Positions 1 through 6,478 of a DNA stretch of 7,123 bases are shown here, piece after piece. Made by a program: the position numbers and the translations under genes. The DNA is from Actinomycetota bacterium. GTDB lineage: Bacteria > Actinomycetota > Actinomycetes > Mycobacteriales > Micromonosporaceae. The first letter of the stretch is position 1; every line of letters starts with the position of its first letter. The notes below the pieces were generated by a model. It was not told where the DNA came from. It was given only the letters and a program-made list of their open reading frames with translations, and did not search any database. The stretch spans positions 1-7,123 of the forward strand of contig VAXX01000438.1 in the NCBI GenBank assembly GCA_005885115.1, read 5' to 3'.

Positions 1-1
1 C

Positions 2-967
2 GTCGATGCCCGGGAAGGCGTGAGTACGGGGATCTCGGCGGCCGACCGGGCCCACACCGTACGGCTGCTCGCCGACCCGACGACGACCCTGGCCGACCTG
101 TCCCGGCCCGGGCACGTGGTACCCCTGCGGTCCAAGGCCGGGGGCGTCCTGCGCCGGCCGGGGCACACCGAGGCGGCGATCGACCTCGCACTGCTCGCCG
201 GCCTGCGGCCGGCCGGCGTGCTCTGCGAGCTGGTCAACGACGACGGCACCATGATGCGGGTACCGGAGCTGGAGCTGTTCGCCAAGGAGCACCGCCTGGT
301 GCTGATCACGATCGCCGACCTGGTCGCCTACCGGCGGCGTACCGAGCGGCAGGTCGAACAGGTCGCCGAGGCGCGGCTGCCGACCAGGTTCGGGAACTTC
401 CAGATCTTCGGCTACCGGTCCAGCGCGGACGGTGCCGAGCAGGTCGCGCTGGTCTACGGTGACCTCGGTGACGGGTCCGACGTCCTGGTCCGGGTGCATT
501 CGGAGTGCCTGACCGGGGACGTGTTCGGGTCCCTGCGCTGCGACTGCGGGCCGCAGTTGCATGCCGCCCTCGCCCGGGTGGCGGCGGAGGGGCGCGGGGT
601 GGTGCTGTACATCCGCGGGCACGAGGGGCGGGGGATCGGGCTGCTGGAGAAGCTGCGGGCGTACCAGCTGCAGGACGGCGGCGCCGACACGGTGGACGCG
701 AACCTGCTGCTCGGGCTGCCGGCCGACGCGCGGGACTACGGTACGGGTGCGCAGATCCTGTACGACCTCGGGGTGCGTACGATGCGGCTGCTGACCAACA
801 ACCCGGCCAAGCGGGCCGGGTTGGAGGGGTACGGGCTGGAGATCGTCGGCCTGGTACCGCTGCCCAGCCGGCCCCACCCCGAGAACGTGCGGTACCTGCG
901 GACCAAGCGGGACCGGATGGGGCACCTGCTCGACGAGCTCGACGATGTCGCGGAAGGACTGGCCTGA
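2..967 (+). CDS. ribBA: RibBA: bifunctional 3,4-dihydroxy-2-butanone-4-phosphate synthase / GTP cyclohydrolase II (5' end outside window)
   Basis: The protein makes two riboflavin precursors in the cytoplasm: the C-terminal half opens GTP to the diaminopyrimidine intermediate, and the N-terminal half makes the four-carbon unit from ribulose 5-phosphate. Reading is open from base 2 with [12 protein letters not shown], an internal RibB motif, so the GTG at base 20 is an internal valine and the true start lies off the left edge. 321 residues are visible; the N-terminal RibB part with the acidic metal site is missing. Visible RibB motifs are GHTEAA near residue 54 and CELVNDDGT near 75. GTP cyclohydrolase II begins near residue 124. 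It shows zinc ligands C169, C180 and C182, the active-site GHEGRGIGL at 206-214 and LLTNNPAK at 263-270. The C-terminus (RYLRTK, GHLLDEL) looks complete. The gene stops three bases before ribH, so the two are surely cotranscribed. Assignment is very secure. Confidence 0.97.
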   Translation, partial: VDAREGVSTGISAADRAHTVRLLADPTTTLADLSRPGHVVPLRSKAGGVLRRPGHTEAAIDLALLAGLRPAGVLCELVNDDGTMMRVPELELFAKEHRLVLITIADLVAYRRRTERQVEQVAEARLPTRFGNFQIFGYRSSADGAEQVALVYGDLGDGSDVLVRVHSECLTGDVFGSLRCDCGPQLHAALARVAAEGRGVVLYIRGHEGRGIGLLEKLRAYQLQDGGADTVDANLLLGLPADARDYGTGAQILYDLGVRTMRLLTNNPAKRAGLEGYGLEIVGLVPLPSRPHPENVRYLRTKRDRMGHLLDELDDVAEGLA

Positions 968-1441
<474 letters not shown>

Positions 1442-1448
1442 CGCGGGA

Positions 1449-1706
1449 CTACAGCGCCGGCTCCCACCGGGCGGCCTCGGCGGGCAGGCCGATCGACTCG
1501 GGGTCCAGCCCGGCGGCGCGGCACAGGAACGCCGCGTGGACGCCCGGCGAGCACGGGTACGCCTCGCCGCAGCGCCGGCAGGTCCGGCCGGCCGGGTCGG
1601 CCGGGTGCCGGGCCAGCAGGTCGAGCGCGGCGGTGACCAGCGGACTGCCCGGCTCCAGCCGGGTGGTCCGCGCCGCGCTCAGCGCCGCGGGTTCGACGGC
1701 ATCCAT
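1449..1706 (-). CDS. 85-residue protein with a CxxC...C...C cluster, function unknown
   Basis: I do not recognise a named family. The 85 residues hold a helix-forming Ala-rich N-terminal half, then four cysteines: C43 and C46 (CRRCG), C52 (YPC) and C62 (FLC). The spacing C-x2-C-x5-C-x9-C could bind zinc, but this is inference; CxxCG...YPC segments occur in many small actinobacterial proteins without known role. There is no signal peptide or membrane segment. I chose the ATG at 1706 because AGGAGG (1711-1716) lies 4 bases upstream and this frame gives the plausible composition. ATGs at 1710 and 1702 are in other frames; the latter belongs to the glycosyltransferase. The gene overlaps the 3' end of the glycosyltransferase gene by 28 bases, suggesting translational coupling as the third gene of that operon. 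Confidence 0.72.
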   Translation of the reverse strand: MDAVEPAALSAARTTRLEPGSPLVTAALDLLARHPADPAGRTCRRCGEAYPCSPGVHAAFLCRAAGLDPESIGLPAEAARWEPAL

Positions 1707-2668
1707 TCATCCTCCTCGACGACGCGTGACTGTATCGGGTCCGGGCAAACGCAGAGCGCGGCCGACCACGGGCGGGCGCCGCGGTGGCGGTACCAGCCGG
1801 CCAGCCAGTTCCCGATGGCCAGCGGCGGGATCAGGACACCGGTCACCACCAGCGGTACCAGCTCGCGGCGGGCACCGGGGGCGGCGCGCAGCCGGGCCGC
1901 GGTGAACCCCGCGGTCGCCGCCGCCCAGCCCAGCGCGGCGACCGTGGCGGCCCGTCGCCGCCCCAGCGCCGCAAGGCCGAGACCGGCCAGGGCGAGCGCG
2001 ACGGTACCGGCGTGCCGGCGCCGCCGTCCCCGGGGTGCCGCGAGCAGGTCGTGCCACTGCGGTCCCCACAGCCGGCGCAGCAGCGCGTCGTCGGCGTTGC
2101 CGCGCTGGCCGCGCAGGCTGACCCAGGGACTCTCGGCCCGGACCGGGTGGGTGGTCCGCCGCTCGCCGAGCACCAGCCGGTACCCGAGCCGGGTGACCCG
2201 GTACGCGAGGTCGGCGTCCTCCCGGTACGCCCGGGGGAACCGCTCGTCGAAGCCGCCCGCCCGGGCCAGCGCGGTGCGCCGGTACGCCATGTCGGCCGTG
2301 GCCCACCAGGCCCGCTCCAGCCCGGCGGTACAGGCCGCCCAGTCGGTCCGCTCCCGGACCGGTACCACCAGCCGACCCTGTACCCCGCCCACGTCCGCCG
2401 GCGCCCGCAGGTCCCGCGCGAGCGCGGCCAGCCAGTCCGGCGGCGGGAGTACGTCGTCGTCCAGGAACGCCACCCACTCGTACCGCGCCTCCCGCCAGCC
2501 TCGGTTGCGGGTGGCCGCCGGACCGCGCCGGTCCACGTCCCGTACCACCAGCAGCTCCACCGGCACCGGCGGGTCGAGCAGTTGCGGCCGCAGCCGGTCG
2601 AGCAGGTCAGTAAGCGTAGGTCGGCCGATCGTCGGTACGACGATGGAGATCCCGTCAACCGAGGCCAT
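1679..2668 (-). CDS. Family 2 (GT-A) glycosyltransferase with C-terminal membrane helices
   Basis: The 329-residue protein should transfer a sugar from a nucleotide donor to a glycan or lipid-linked acceptor at the inner face of the membrane. The GT-A fold shows at ISIVVPTIGRP (7-17), GPAATRNRGW (49-58), the metal/nucleotide-binding WVAFLDDDVLPPPDW with DDD at 70-72, TADMAYRR (124-131), GGFDERFPRAYRED with E150-D151, and a conserved THPVR. Hydrophobic stretches near 221-237, 241-260 and 271-288 are likely membrane helices. Between VPT and GPAATRN I see only one strand (VELLVVRDVD), where the family normally has two separated by a loop. About 20-30 residues may therefore be missing near 2525-2560. 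The ATG at 2668 overlaps the carbamoyltransferase stop by 14 bases, with GGAG at 2675-2678 as ribosome site. Donor and acceptor cannot be told from the sequence. Confidence 0.88.
   Translation of the reverse strand: MASVDGISIVVPTIGRPTLTDLLDRLRPQLLDPPVPVELLVVRDVDRRGPAATRNRGWREARYEWVAFLDDDVLPPPDWLAALARDLRAPADVGGVQGRLVVPVRERTDWAACTAGLERAWWATADMAYRRTALARAGGFDERFPRAYREDADLAYRVTRLGYRLVLGERRTTHPVRAESPWVSLRGQRGNADDALLRRLWGPQWHDLLAAPRGRRRRHAGTVALALAGLGLAALGRRRAATVAALGWAAATAGFTAARLRAAPGARRELVPLVVTGVLIPPLAIGNWLAGWYRHRGARPWSAALCVCPDPIQSRVVEEDEWMPSNPRR
1711..1716 (-). promoter_or_regulatory. Ribosome binding site for the 85-residue protein
   Basis: The minus strand reads AGGAGG here, a perfect anti-Shine-Dalgarno match, 4 bases before the ATG at 1706 and directly abutting another ATG at 1710. 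It lies inside the last codons of the glycosyltransferase gene. It decides between the three closely spaced ATGs, since the one at 1710 is too close to be used efficiently. It is also the strongest ribosome site in this three-gene operon. Confidence 0.6.
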
Positions 2669-4316
2669 CGAAGGCTCCGGAGCGGGTGACCGCGAAGGGC
2701 CCGAGCGCGAGCAGGTCTACCGGGGCCGAACCGAACAGCTCCATGGCCTCGCGGGGGGTGTCCACCATCGGCCGCCCGGCGGTGTTCAGCGAGGTGTTGA
2801 CCACCACGGGCAGGCCGGTACGCCGGTCGAAGGCCGACAGCATCGCGGCGGTCAGCGGATCGACGGCGGGGTCGACGGTCTGCACCCGGGCGGTACCGTC
2901 GACGTGCACCACGGCCGGGATCCGCTTGCGCCACTCCTCCCGTACCCGGTGCACGAACAGCATGTACGGGCTGGGCAGCTCGCCCTCGAAGACCTCCGCC
3001 GCGCGACTGTCCAGCACCATCGGCGCGACCGGTCGGAACTGCTCCCGGCCCTTGACGTCGTTGAGCCGCTCGGTGTTCGCCTCGTTGCCCGGGTGGGCGA
3101 GCAGCGAGCGGTGCCCGAGCGCCCGGGGACCGTACTCGGCCCGGCCCTGGAACCAGGCGACGATGCCGTCCCGGGCGAGCACGTCGGCGGCGTACTCGGC
3201 GATCGAGGCCGGTCGGGTGTAGGACAGCCGGGCGCGGTTCAGCTCGGCTTCCAGCTCGGCGTCGGAGTACCCGCGCCCGAGGTCGGCGCCGGGCATCGGG
3301 GCCACCGCCTCGCCACCGGTGCGCGCCACGTGCAGCGCGGCACCCAGGGCGGTACCGGCGTCCCCGGCCGCCGGCTGTACCCACAACCGCCGGTACGGAC
3401 CCTGCGCGGACAGCCGGGCGTTGGCGACACAGTTGAGCGCGACGCCGCCGGCCATGGCCAGCGCGTACGGGCCGCCGGCCGCCTCGTACAGCCAGCCGGC
3501 GAGGTCGAGGATGACCTCCTCCAGCCGCGCCTGGACGCTGGAGGCGAGGTTGGCGTGCGCCTCGGTCATCTCGTCGTGCTCGCGGCGCGGCGGGGCCAGC
3601 GCCGCGAAGTCGATGCCGCCGACGTGGAACCCGCCGCTCGGGGTCACCGTCACCAGCTCGCGGAGCAGGTCCAGGTGCTTGGGCGTGCCGTAGGAGGCCA
3701 GCGCCATCACCTTGTACTCGTCGCTGGAGCGCAGGAAGCCCAGGTGCACGGTCAGGTCCTCGTACAGCAGGCCGAGCGAGTGCGGCAGGTCCTGGGTGGC
3801 CAGGGGTTCGAGGAGCCCGTCGCGGTACCGGCCGGCGAGGTGGCTGGCCCGTTCGCCGCGCCCGTCGAGGACCAGGACGGCGCAGTCGCCCTGCCCGTAC
3901 GAGGTCGGGGCGGCCAGGGCCGCCGAGGCGGCGTGCGCGACGTGGTGGGGTACGAAGACCACCTTGTCCGGGTCCAGCCCGTCCAGCACGTCGGCGAGGA
4001 AGTACGGGGCCCGGACCGCGTACTCCTGGCGCAGCCAGTCCCACGGGTCCGACAAGCCGAGCTCGTCGGCCGGCCGGCACAGGGCCGGGTCGAACGAGTA
4101 CGCCACGGCGTCCAGCTCGCTCGCGTGCAGCCCGCCGTACGCCAGGCACCACCGGGCGGACCGTTCGGGCAGTTCCCAGGCGGAGAAGGGAAGCGGCCGC
4201 TTGCCGTGCTTGCGCCGGGAGAACCGCTCCTCCTCGGCAGCGGCGACGACCCGGCCGTCGACGACGAGCGCCGCGGCCGGGTCGTGGAAGATCGCGTTGA
4301 TACCCAGTACGCGCAT
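2655..4316 (-). CDS. NodU/CmcH-type O-carbamoyltransferase
   Basis: Enzymes of this family (NodU, TobZ, CmcH) activate carbamoyl phosphate with ATP and move the carbamoyl group to a hydroxyl of a sugar or antibiotic. The 553-residue length fits. The N-terminal Kae1/YrdC-like ASKHA-fold part starts canonically with MRVLGINA. It carries HHVAHAASA with likely metal ligands H124 and H128, LDGRGERASH (150-159), DEYKVMALASYG (199-210), AGGVALNCVAN (289-299) and QPAAGDAGTALGAAL (314-328). The C-terminal domain shows GRAEYGPRALGHRSLLA (391-407), GREQFRPVAP (423-432), VDGTARVQTV (472-481) and NTSLNTAGRP (507-516). No gaps are obvious. It heads an overlapping operon with a glycosyltransferase, so its substrate is probably a sugar on a surface or secreted glycan; this is inference. 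GGAAGG lies only one base before the ATG, an unusual spacing. The gene is divergent to the DUF2795 gene with 50 bases between. Confidence 0.93.
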   Translation of the reverse strand: MRVLGINAIFHDPAAALVVDGRVVAAAEEERFSRRKHGKRPLPFSAWELPERSARWCLAYGGLHASELDAVAYSFDPALCRPADELGLSDPWDWLRQEYAVRAPYFLADVLDGLDPDKVVFVPHHVAHAASAALAAPTSYGQGDCAVLVLDGRGERASHLAGRYRDGLLEPLATQDLPHSLGLLYEDLTVHLGFLRSSDEYKVMALASYGTPKHLDLLRELVTVTPSGGFHVGGIDFAALAPPRREHDEMTEAHANLASSVQARLEEVILDLAGWLYEAAGGPYALAMAGGVALNCVANARLSAQGPYRRLWVQPAAGDAGTALGAALHVARTGGEAVAPMPGADLGRGYSDAELEAELNRARLSYTRPASIAEYAADVLARDGIVAWFQGRAEYGPRALGHRSLLAHPGNEANTERLNDVKGREQFRPVAPMVLDSRAAEVFEGELPSPYMLFVHRVREEWRKRIPAVVHVDGTARVQTVDPAVDPLTAAMLSAFDRRTGLPVVVNTSLNTAGRPMVDTPREAMELFGSAPVDLLALGPFAVTRSGAFDGLG

Positions 4317-4366
4317 GCCTTCCGGTACCCGGGATTGATCCAGTCAACCTCGGGTAACTGCAGGTT
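4317..4366. other. 50-base divergent gap before the carbamoyltransferase and DUF2795 genes
   Basis: This gap must hold the promoters of both flanking genes. I see a small inverted repeat TTGA-N5-TCAA (4335-4347), which also offers a -35-like hexamer on each strand (TTGATC on plus, TTGACT on minus). No convincing -10 box stands at the right distance for either. GGAAGG (4318-4323, minus strand) is one base from the carbamoyltransferase ATG. The plus-strand gene has no clear Shine-Dalgarno. Either transcripts are nearly leaderless or part of the region is missing. Confidence 0.35.
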
Positions 4367-4689
4367 ATGGAGCGTGGAAACAGCAAACACGGGCCCCGTC
4401 TGGACGACCAGATGGAGCGTGAGGTGGAGGCGTTGGTACACGGACAGCCCGGCGGTGGCCGGGTGGAGGAGTGGCGTGACCCGGAGGCGCCGGGCGAGGA
4501 CCAGCCGGAGGCTACCTGGCCCGCTCGGTGTTCCCCGCCGACCCGCCGGCGCTGCGGGCGGCGGCCCGGGCGGCACACGCGCCCGACGACGTCCTGGCGC
4601 TGCTGGACCGGCTGCCCGACGCGGAGTACCTGAACGTGGCGGAGGTCTGGCAGGCCGTCGGCGGGGGGATCGAGTCCAAGCGCTGGTAG
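4367..4689 (+). pseudogene. DUF2795-domain protein gene, frameshifted with apparent loss of its middle
   Basis: Actinobacterial DUF2795 proteins of about 120-140 residues begin with MERG..KH.PR.D..M..EV and RVEEWR.PE..GEDQPE, and end in a helical domain with an LP..EY and VW.A(L/V)GG pattern. Here the first part is read from 4367 to about 4505 (MERGNSKHGPRLDDQM, RVEEWRDP, GEDQPE). The second part lies in the next frame from about 4507 to the TAG at 4687-4689 (GYLARSVFPADPPAL, LLDRLPDAEYLNVAEVWQAV, ending ESKRW). The second frame is closed upstream by a TGA at 4477-4479 and has no good start of its own, so it is not a separate gene. The linker and first helix normally between the parts are absent. 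The natural explanation is a deletion of a length not divisible by three near 4500-4512. Read straight on, the first frame gives 88 residues with a nonsense Arg/Thr-rich end. Function of the family is unknown. Confidence 0.8.
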
Positions 4690-4704
4690 GAGCCGCGGCG
4701 GGCG

Positions 4705-5979
4705 TCACGGCGGCGGCCGCAGGTGCACCACCTTGGTCGCGGTCAGCTCGTCCAGCAGCTCGGGACCGTACCCGTAGCCCTGGCCGCTGCCCGCCCGGGG
4801 ATGCGCGGCCCCGCCCGGCGCCCCGCCGTACACGTCGTTCACCTTGACCGTACCGACCGGCAGCTCCCGCCAGGCCCGCTGGGCGTGCGCCATCGACCCG
4901 GTGAGTACCGTCGCGGCCAGCCCGTACGGCGAGGACGCCGCCCGGCGCAGGGCCTCCTCGAACGAGTCCACGACCGCGACCGCGGCCACCGGCCCGAACG
5001 TCTCGTCCCGCATTACCGCCATGTCGTCCGTCACGTCGGCGAGCACCGTGGCCGGGCAGAACGAGCCCGGCGGGTCGAGCCCCGGGCCCATCCGCCGCGA
5101 CCGGGCCCGCTCGACCAGGGCCCGCAGGAACGAATCGGCGACCGCCCGGTGTACGTAGATCCGCTCGACCGCCACGCAGATCTGCCCGGCGTTGGCGAAG
5201 GCGCCCAGTGCCGCCTGGCCCGCGGCCCACGCCGGGTCCACGTCCGCGTCCAGCAGCAGCGGATCGCTGCCTCCGTTCTCCAGCACCGCCTTGGCGCCGG
5301 TACGGGCGCACACCGCCGCGATGTGCCGTCCGGTCGCGGTGGACCCGACGTGCGTCACCACGTCCAGGTCCTCCTCGATCAGCCGGGCACCGACCGTCCC
5401 GTCCCCGCTCAGGTGGTGCAGTACGCCCTCGGGAAGCCGCGCCGCGATCAGCTCGGCGAGCAGGGCACCGGTGCCCGGGGTACGTTCGCTGGGCTTGGTG
5501 ACCACGGTGTTGCCGGTCACCAGGGCCGCGCCGATCAGGCCACAGGCCACCGCCACCGGATCGTTCCACGGGGTGAGGGCGGCCACGACGCCCCGGGGCT
5601 CGTACACCATCAGGTCGGTCGCGTCCCATGACCCGGCCAGTGACCGGCCCCGGTGCAGCGGCCCGAGCTGCGCGTACTGCCGCAGGGTGTCGATGCCCGC
5701 GTCCACCCCGCCGCGCGCGTCAGCCAGCGGCTTGCCCATCTCCCGGGTGGTCTGGCGGGCCAGGTCGTCGGCCCGGGCGGCCACCGCGTCGGCCGCGCGG
5801 GCGACCGCCGCCGCGCGCTCCGCGGGAGCGGTGGCCGCCCAGCCGGGCAGGGCCGCGCGGGCCGCCGCCACCGCCGCGATGATCTGCGCTTCCTCCGCCA
5901 TGGGTACGCTCAGGACGCGCGAACCGTCGGCCGGGTCATCGATCTCGATGACCCGGCCGACGGTGAGGACCGAGGTCAC
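4705..5979 (-). CDS. Aldehyde dehydrogenase family protein with an internal 39-residue gap
   Basis: The NAD(P)-dependent family oxidises aldehydes to acids. Landmarks are TPWNDPVA with N139, TKPSERTP with cofactor-binding K162, HVGSTATGR (210-218), the general base E234 in LENGG, the nucleophile C268 in NAGQICVA and E326/F328 in ETFGPV. Using human ALDH2 numbers, N169-K192 and E268-C302 spacings are exactly kept (23 and 34). C302-E399 should be 97 but is 58 here: 39 residues that carry a helix and strand after LDP are gone, in frame, near base 5070. Total length is 424 instead of about 460-490. The enzyme may fold poorly or be inactive. The GTG start overlaps the SRPBCC stop (GTGA), so the two are translationally coupled; 15 bases separate it from the convergent DUF2795 gene. 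A perfect 42-base palindrome covers codons 6-19. The LENGG motif, in place of LELGG, and the GAPGGAAHPRAGSGQG ending mark a distinct subgroup with unknown substrate. Confidence 0.87.
   Translation of the reverse strand: MTSVLTVGRVIEIDDPADGSRVLSVPMAEEAQIIAAVAAARAALPGWAATAPAERAAAVARAADAVAARADDLARQTTREMGKPLADARGGVDAGIDTLRQYAQLGPLHRGRSLAGSWDATDLMVYEPRGVVAALTPWNDPVAVACGLIGAALVTGNTVVTKPSERTPGTGALLAELIAARLPEGVLHHLSGDGTVGARLIEEDLDVVTHVGSTATGRHIAAVCARTGAKAVLENGGSDPLLLDADVDPAWAAGQAALGAFANAGQICVAVERIYVHRAVADSFLRALVERARSRRMGPGLDPPGSFCPATVLADVTDDMAVMRDETFGPVAAVAVVDSFEEALRRAASSPYGLAATVLTGSMAHAQRAWRELPVGTVKVNDVYGGAPGGAAHPRAGSGQGYGYGPELLDELTATKVVHLRPPP
5923..5964. repeat. Perfect inverted repeat, 20-base arms with 2-base centre, inside the aldehyde dehydrogenase start
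   Basis: The left arm (5923-5942) begins ACCGTCGGCC and ends GTCATCGA. The right arm (5945-5964) is its exact reverse complement, and only TC lies between them. Pairing stops at 5922/5965. The gene strand reads TVGRVIEIDDPADG through it, and the opposite strand reads TVGRVIDLDDPADG, almost the same peptide. In mRNA this would make a very stable GC-rich hairpin 15 bases downstream of the start codon. No T-run follows, so it is not a standard terminator. It could affect translation of the coupled gene, act as a binding site, or simply be a mutational product of hairpin-templated copying. Confidence 0.95.
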
Positions 5980-6212
5980 GGTTCGGGCCGCTCGACGGTG
6001 CCCCGCCAGCCGCCGGTCTCCGTACCCTGGGACTCCACGAACTCGCGGGTGACCCCGCCGATCTCGACCACCCAGTGGGTCATCGTGTCACCGAGCTGGC
6101 GTACCTCCTTCACGCCCGACATGAACTTGGGAAACTCCTCGAACTGGGTCCACTGGTTGTACGCCGTACGGATCGGTACGGCGACGTCCACGGACTCGGT
6201 CTTACCACTCAT
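5976..6212 (-). CDS. SRPBCC (polyketide cyclase/START-like) family protein, internally shortened
   Basis: Normal relatives are about 150 residues and form a helix-grip hydrophobic pocket. They begin with a (D/V)V.VP.RTAYNQWTQFEEFP.FM.GV.EVRQL segment and end with ..RFKEF(I/V)E..G.ETGGWRG. This 78-residue frame has both ends: VDVAVPIRTAYNQWTQFEEF at 8-27, GVKEVRQL at 33-40, HWVVEIGG at 46-53, then REFVESQGTETGGWRG at 56-71. The strands and long C-terminal helix between are missing (roughly 70-80 residues), with the junction near base 6041. Such a product cannot form the usual fold. The ATG at 6212 is chosen because AGGAG (6221-6225) sits 8 bases upstream and the family starts here; an in-frame ATG at 6272 would invade the divergent gene. 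The stop overlaps the aldehyde dehydrogenase GTG by four bases. Function in the intact family is undefined; lipid or aromatic ligand binding is usual for the fold. Confidence 0.75.
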   Translation of the reverse strand: MSGKTESVDVAVPIRTAYNQWTQFEEFPKFMSGVKEVRQLGDTMTHWVVEIGGVTREFVESQGTETGGWRGTVERPEP

Positions 6213-6220
6213 GGGAACTG

Positions 6221-6225
6221 CTCCT
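6221..6225 (-). promoter_or_regulatory. Ribosome binding site for the SRPBCC gene
   Basis: The minus strand reads AAAGGAGC here, with AGGAG 8 bases before the ATG at 6212. This is the best-spaced Shine-Dalgarno in the window and fixes the start of the SRPBCC frame over the longer ATG at 6272. Confidence 0.7.
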
Positions 6226-6245
6226 TTCGTTTCCGGGCACCGGGG

Positions 6246-6257
6246 TGGGGTACCCCA
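6246..6257. repeat. 12-base perfect palindrome in the divergent gap
   Basis: TGGGGTACCCCA is self-complementary and lies between the divergent SRPBCC (start 6212) and small DUF2795-like (start 6263) genes. It could be an operator serving one or both, but GTAC-containing words are so common in this DNA that chance is a real alternative. The remainder of the 50-base gap shows no clear -35/-10 pair on either strand. Confidence 0.35.
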
Positions 6258-6262
6258 GCGCC

Positions 6263-6478
6263 ATGCCGTCAAGCCACCCGTTGCCCGGACTCCAGCAGTT
6301 GCTGGACGAGGTGTACGTCTCCGACGAGCGGGTCAGCCGGGACGAGATCGTCCGCCGGGCCACCGCCGCGGACCTGCCCGCGGTGACCCTGAGCCGGCTG
6401 GATGCGCTGCCCGAGGGCGAGTACGCCTACGACGAGGTCCTCGAGTCGGTCGAGCTGCTCGGCGACGAAGACGACTGA
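6263..6478 (+). CDS. 71-residue DUF2795-like small protein
   Basis: The function is unknown. The protein is small, acidic and soluble, with no signal or membrane segment. It starts [18 protein letters not shown] and ends ELLGDEDD. Residues 33-54 (ATAADLPA through LDALPEGEY) align without gaps to the second part of the broken gene at 4564-4629, with 11 of 22 identical, including A..AA..P, L..LD.LP and EY. Both probably share the DUF2795-type helical domain, here without the MERG N-terminal extension. I prefer the ATG at 6263 to a GTG at 6245 because the latter would lie in the palindrome and adds unrelated residues; the G-rich stretch at 6242-6250 is the only ribosome-site candidate and is 12 bases away. 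The last 52 bases overlap the tail of the convergent ctaD frame. Confidence 0.72.
   Translation: MPSSHPLPGLQQLLDEVYVSDERVSRDEIVRRATAADLPAVTLSRLDALPEGEYAYDEVLESVELLGDEDD

Noticed and set aside
20..22. GTG as the start of a GTP cyclohydrolase protein
   Set aside because: The frame is open to base 2 and the preceding residues VDAREG continue the RibB domain motif, so this is an internal valine.
192..217. GCCGGCC-TGC-GGCCGGC hairpin inside ribBA
   Set aside because: Short arms made only of G and C within conserved coding sequence; expected by chance at this base composition.
1536..4847. Very long plus-strand open frame (over 1,100 codons)
   Set aside because: It is antisense to the carbamoyltransferase and glycosyltransferase, which carry clear motifs; its composition is low-complexity shadow.
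5976..6272. Longer SRPBCC frame from ATG 6272
   Set aside because: The extra 20 residues are unlike the family and overlap the start of the divergent gene; the ATG at 6212 has a proper ribosome site.
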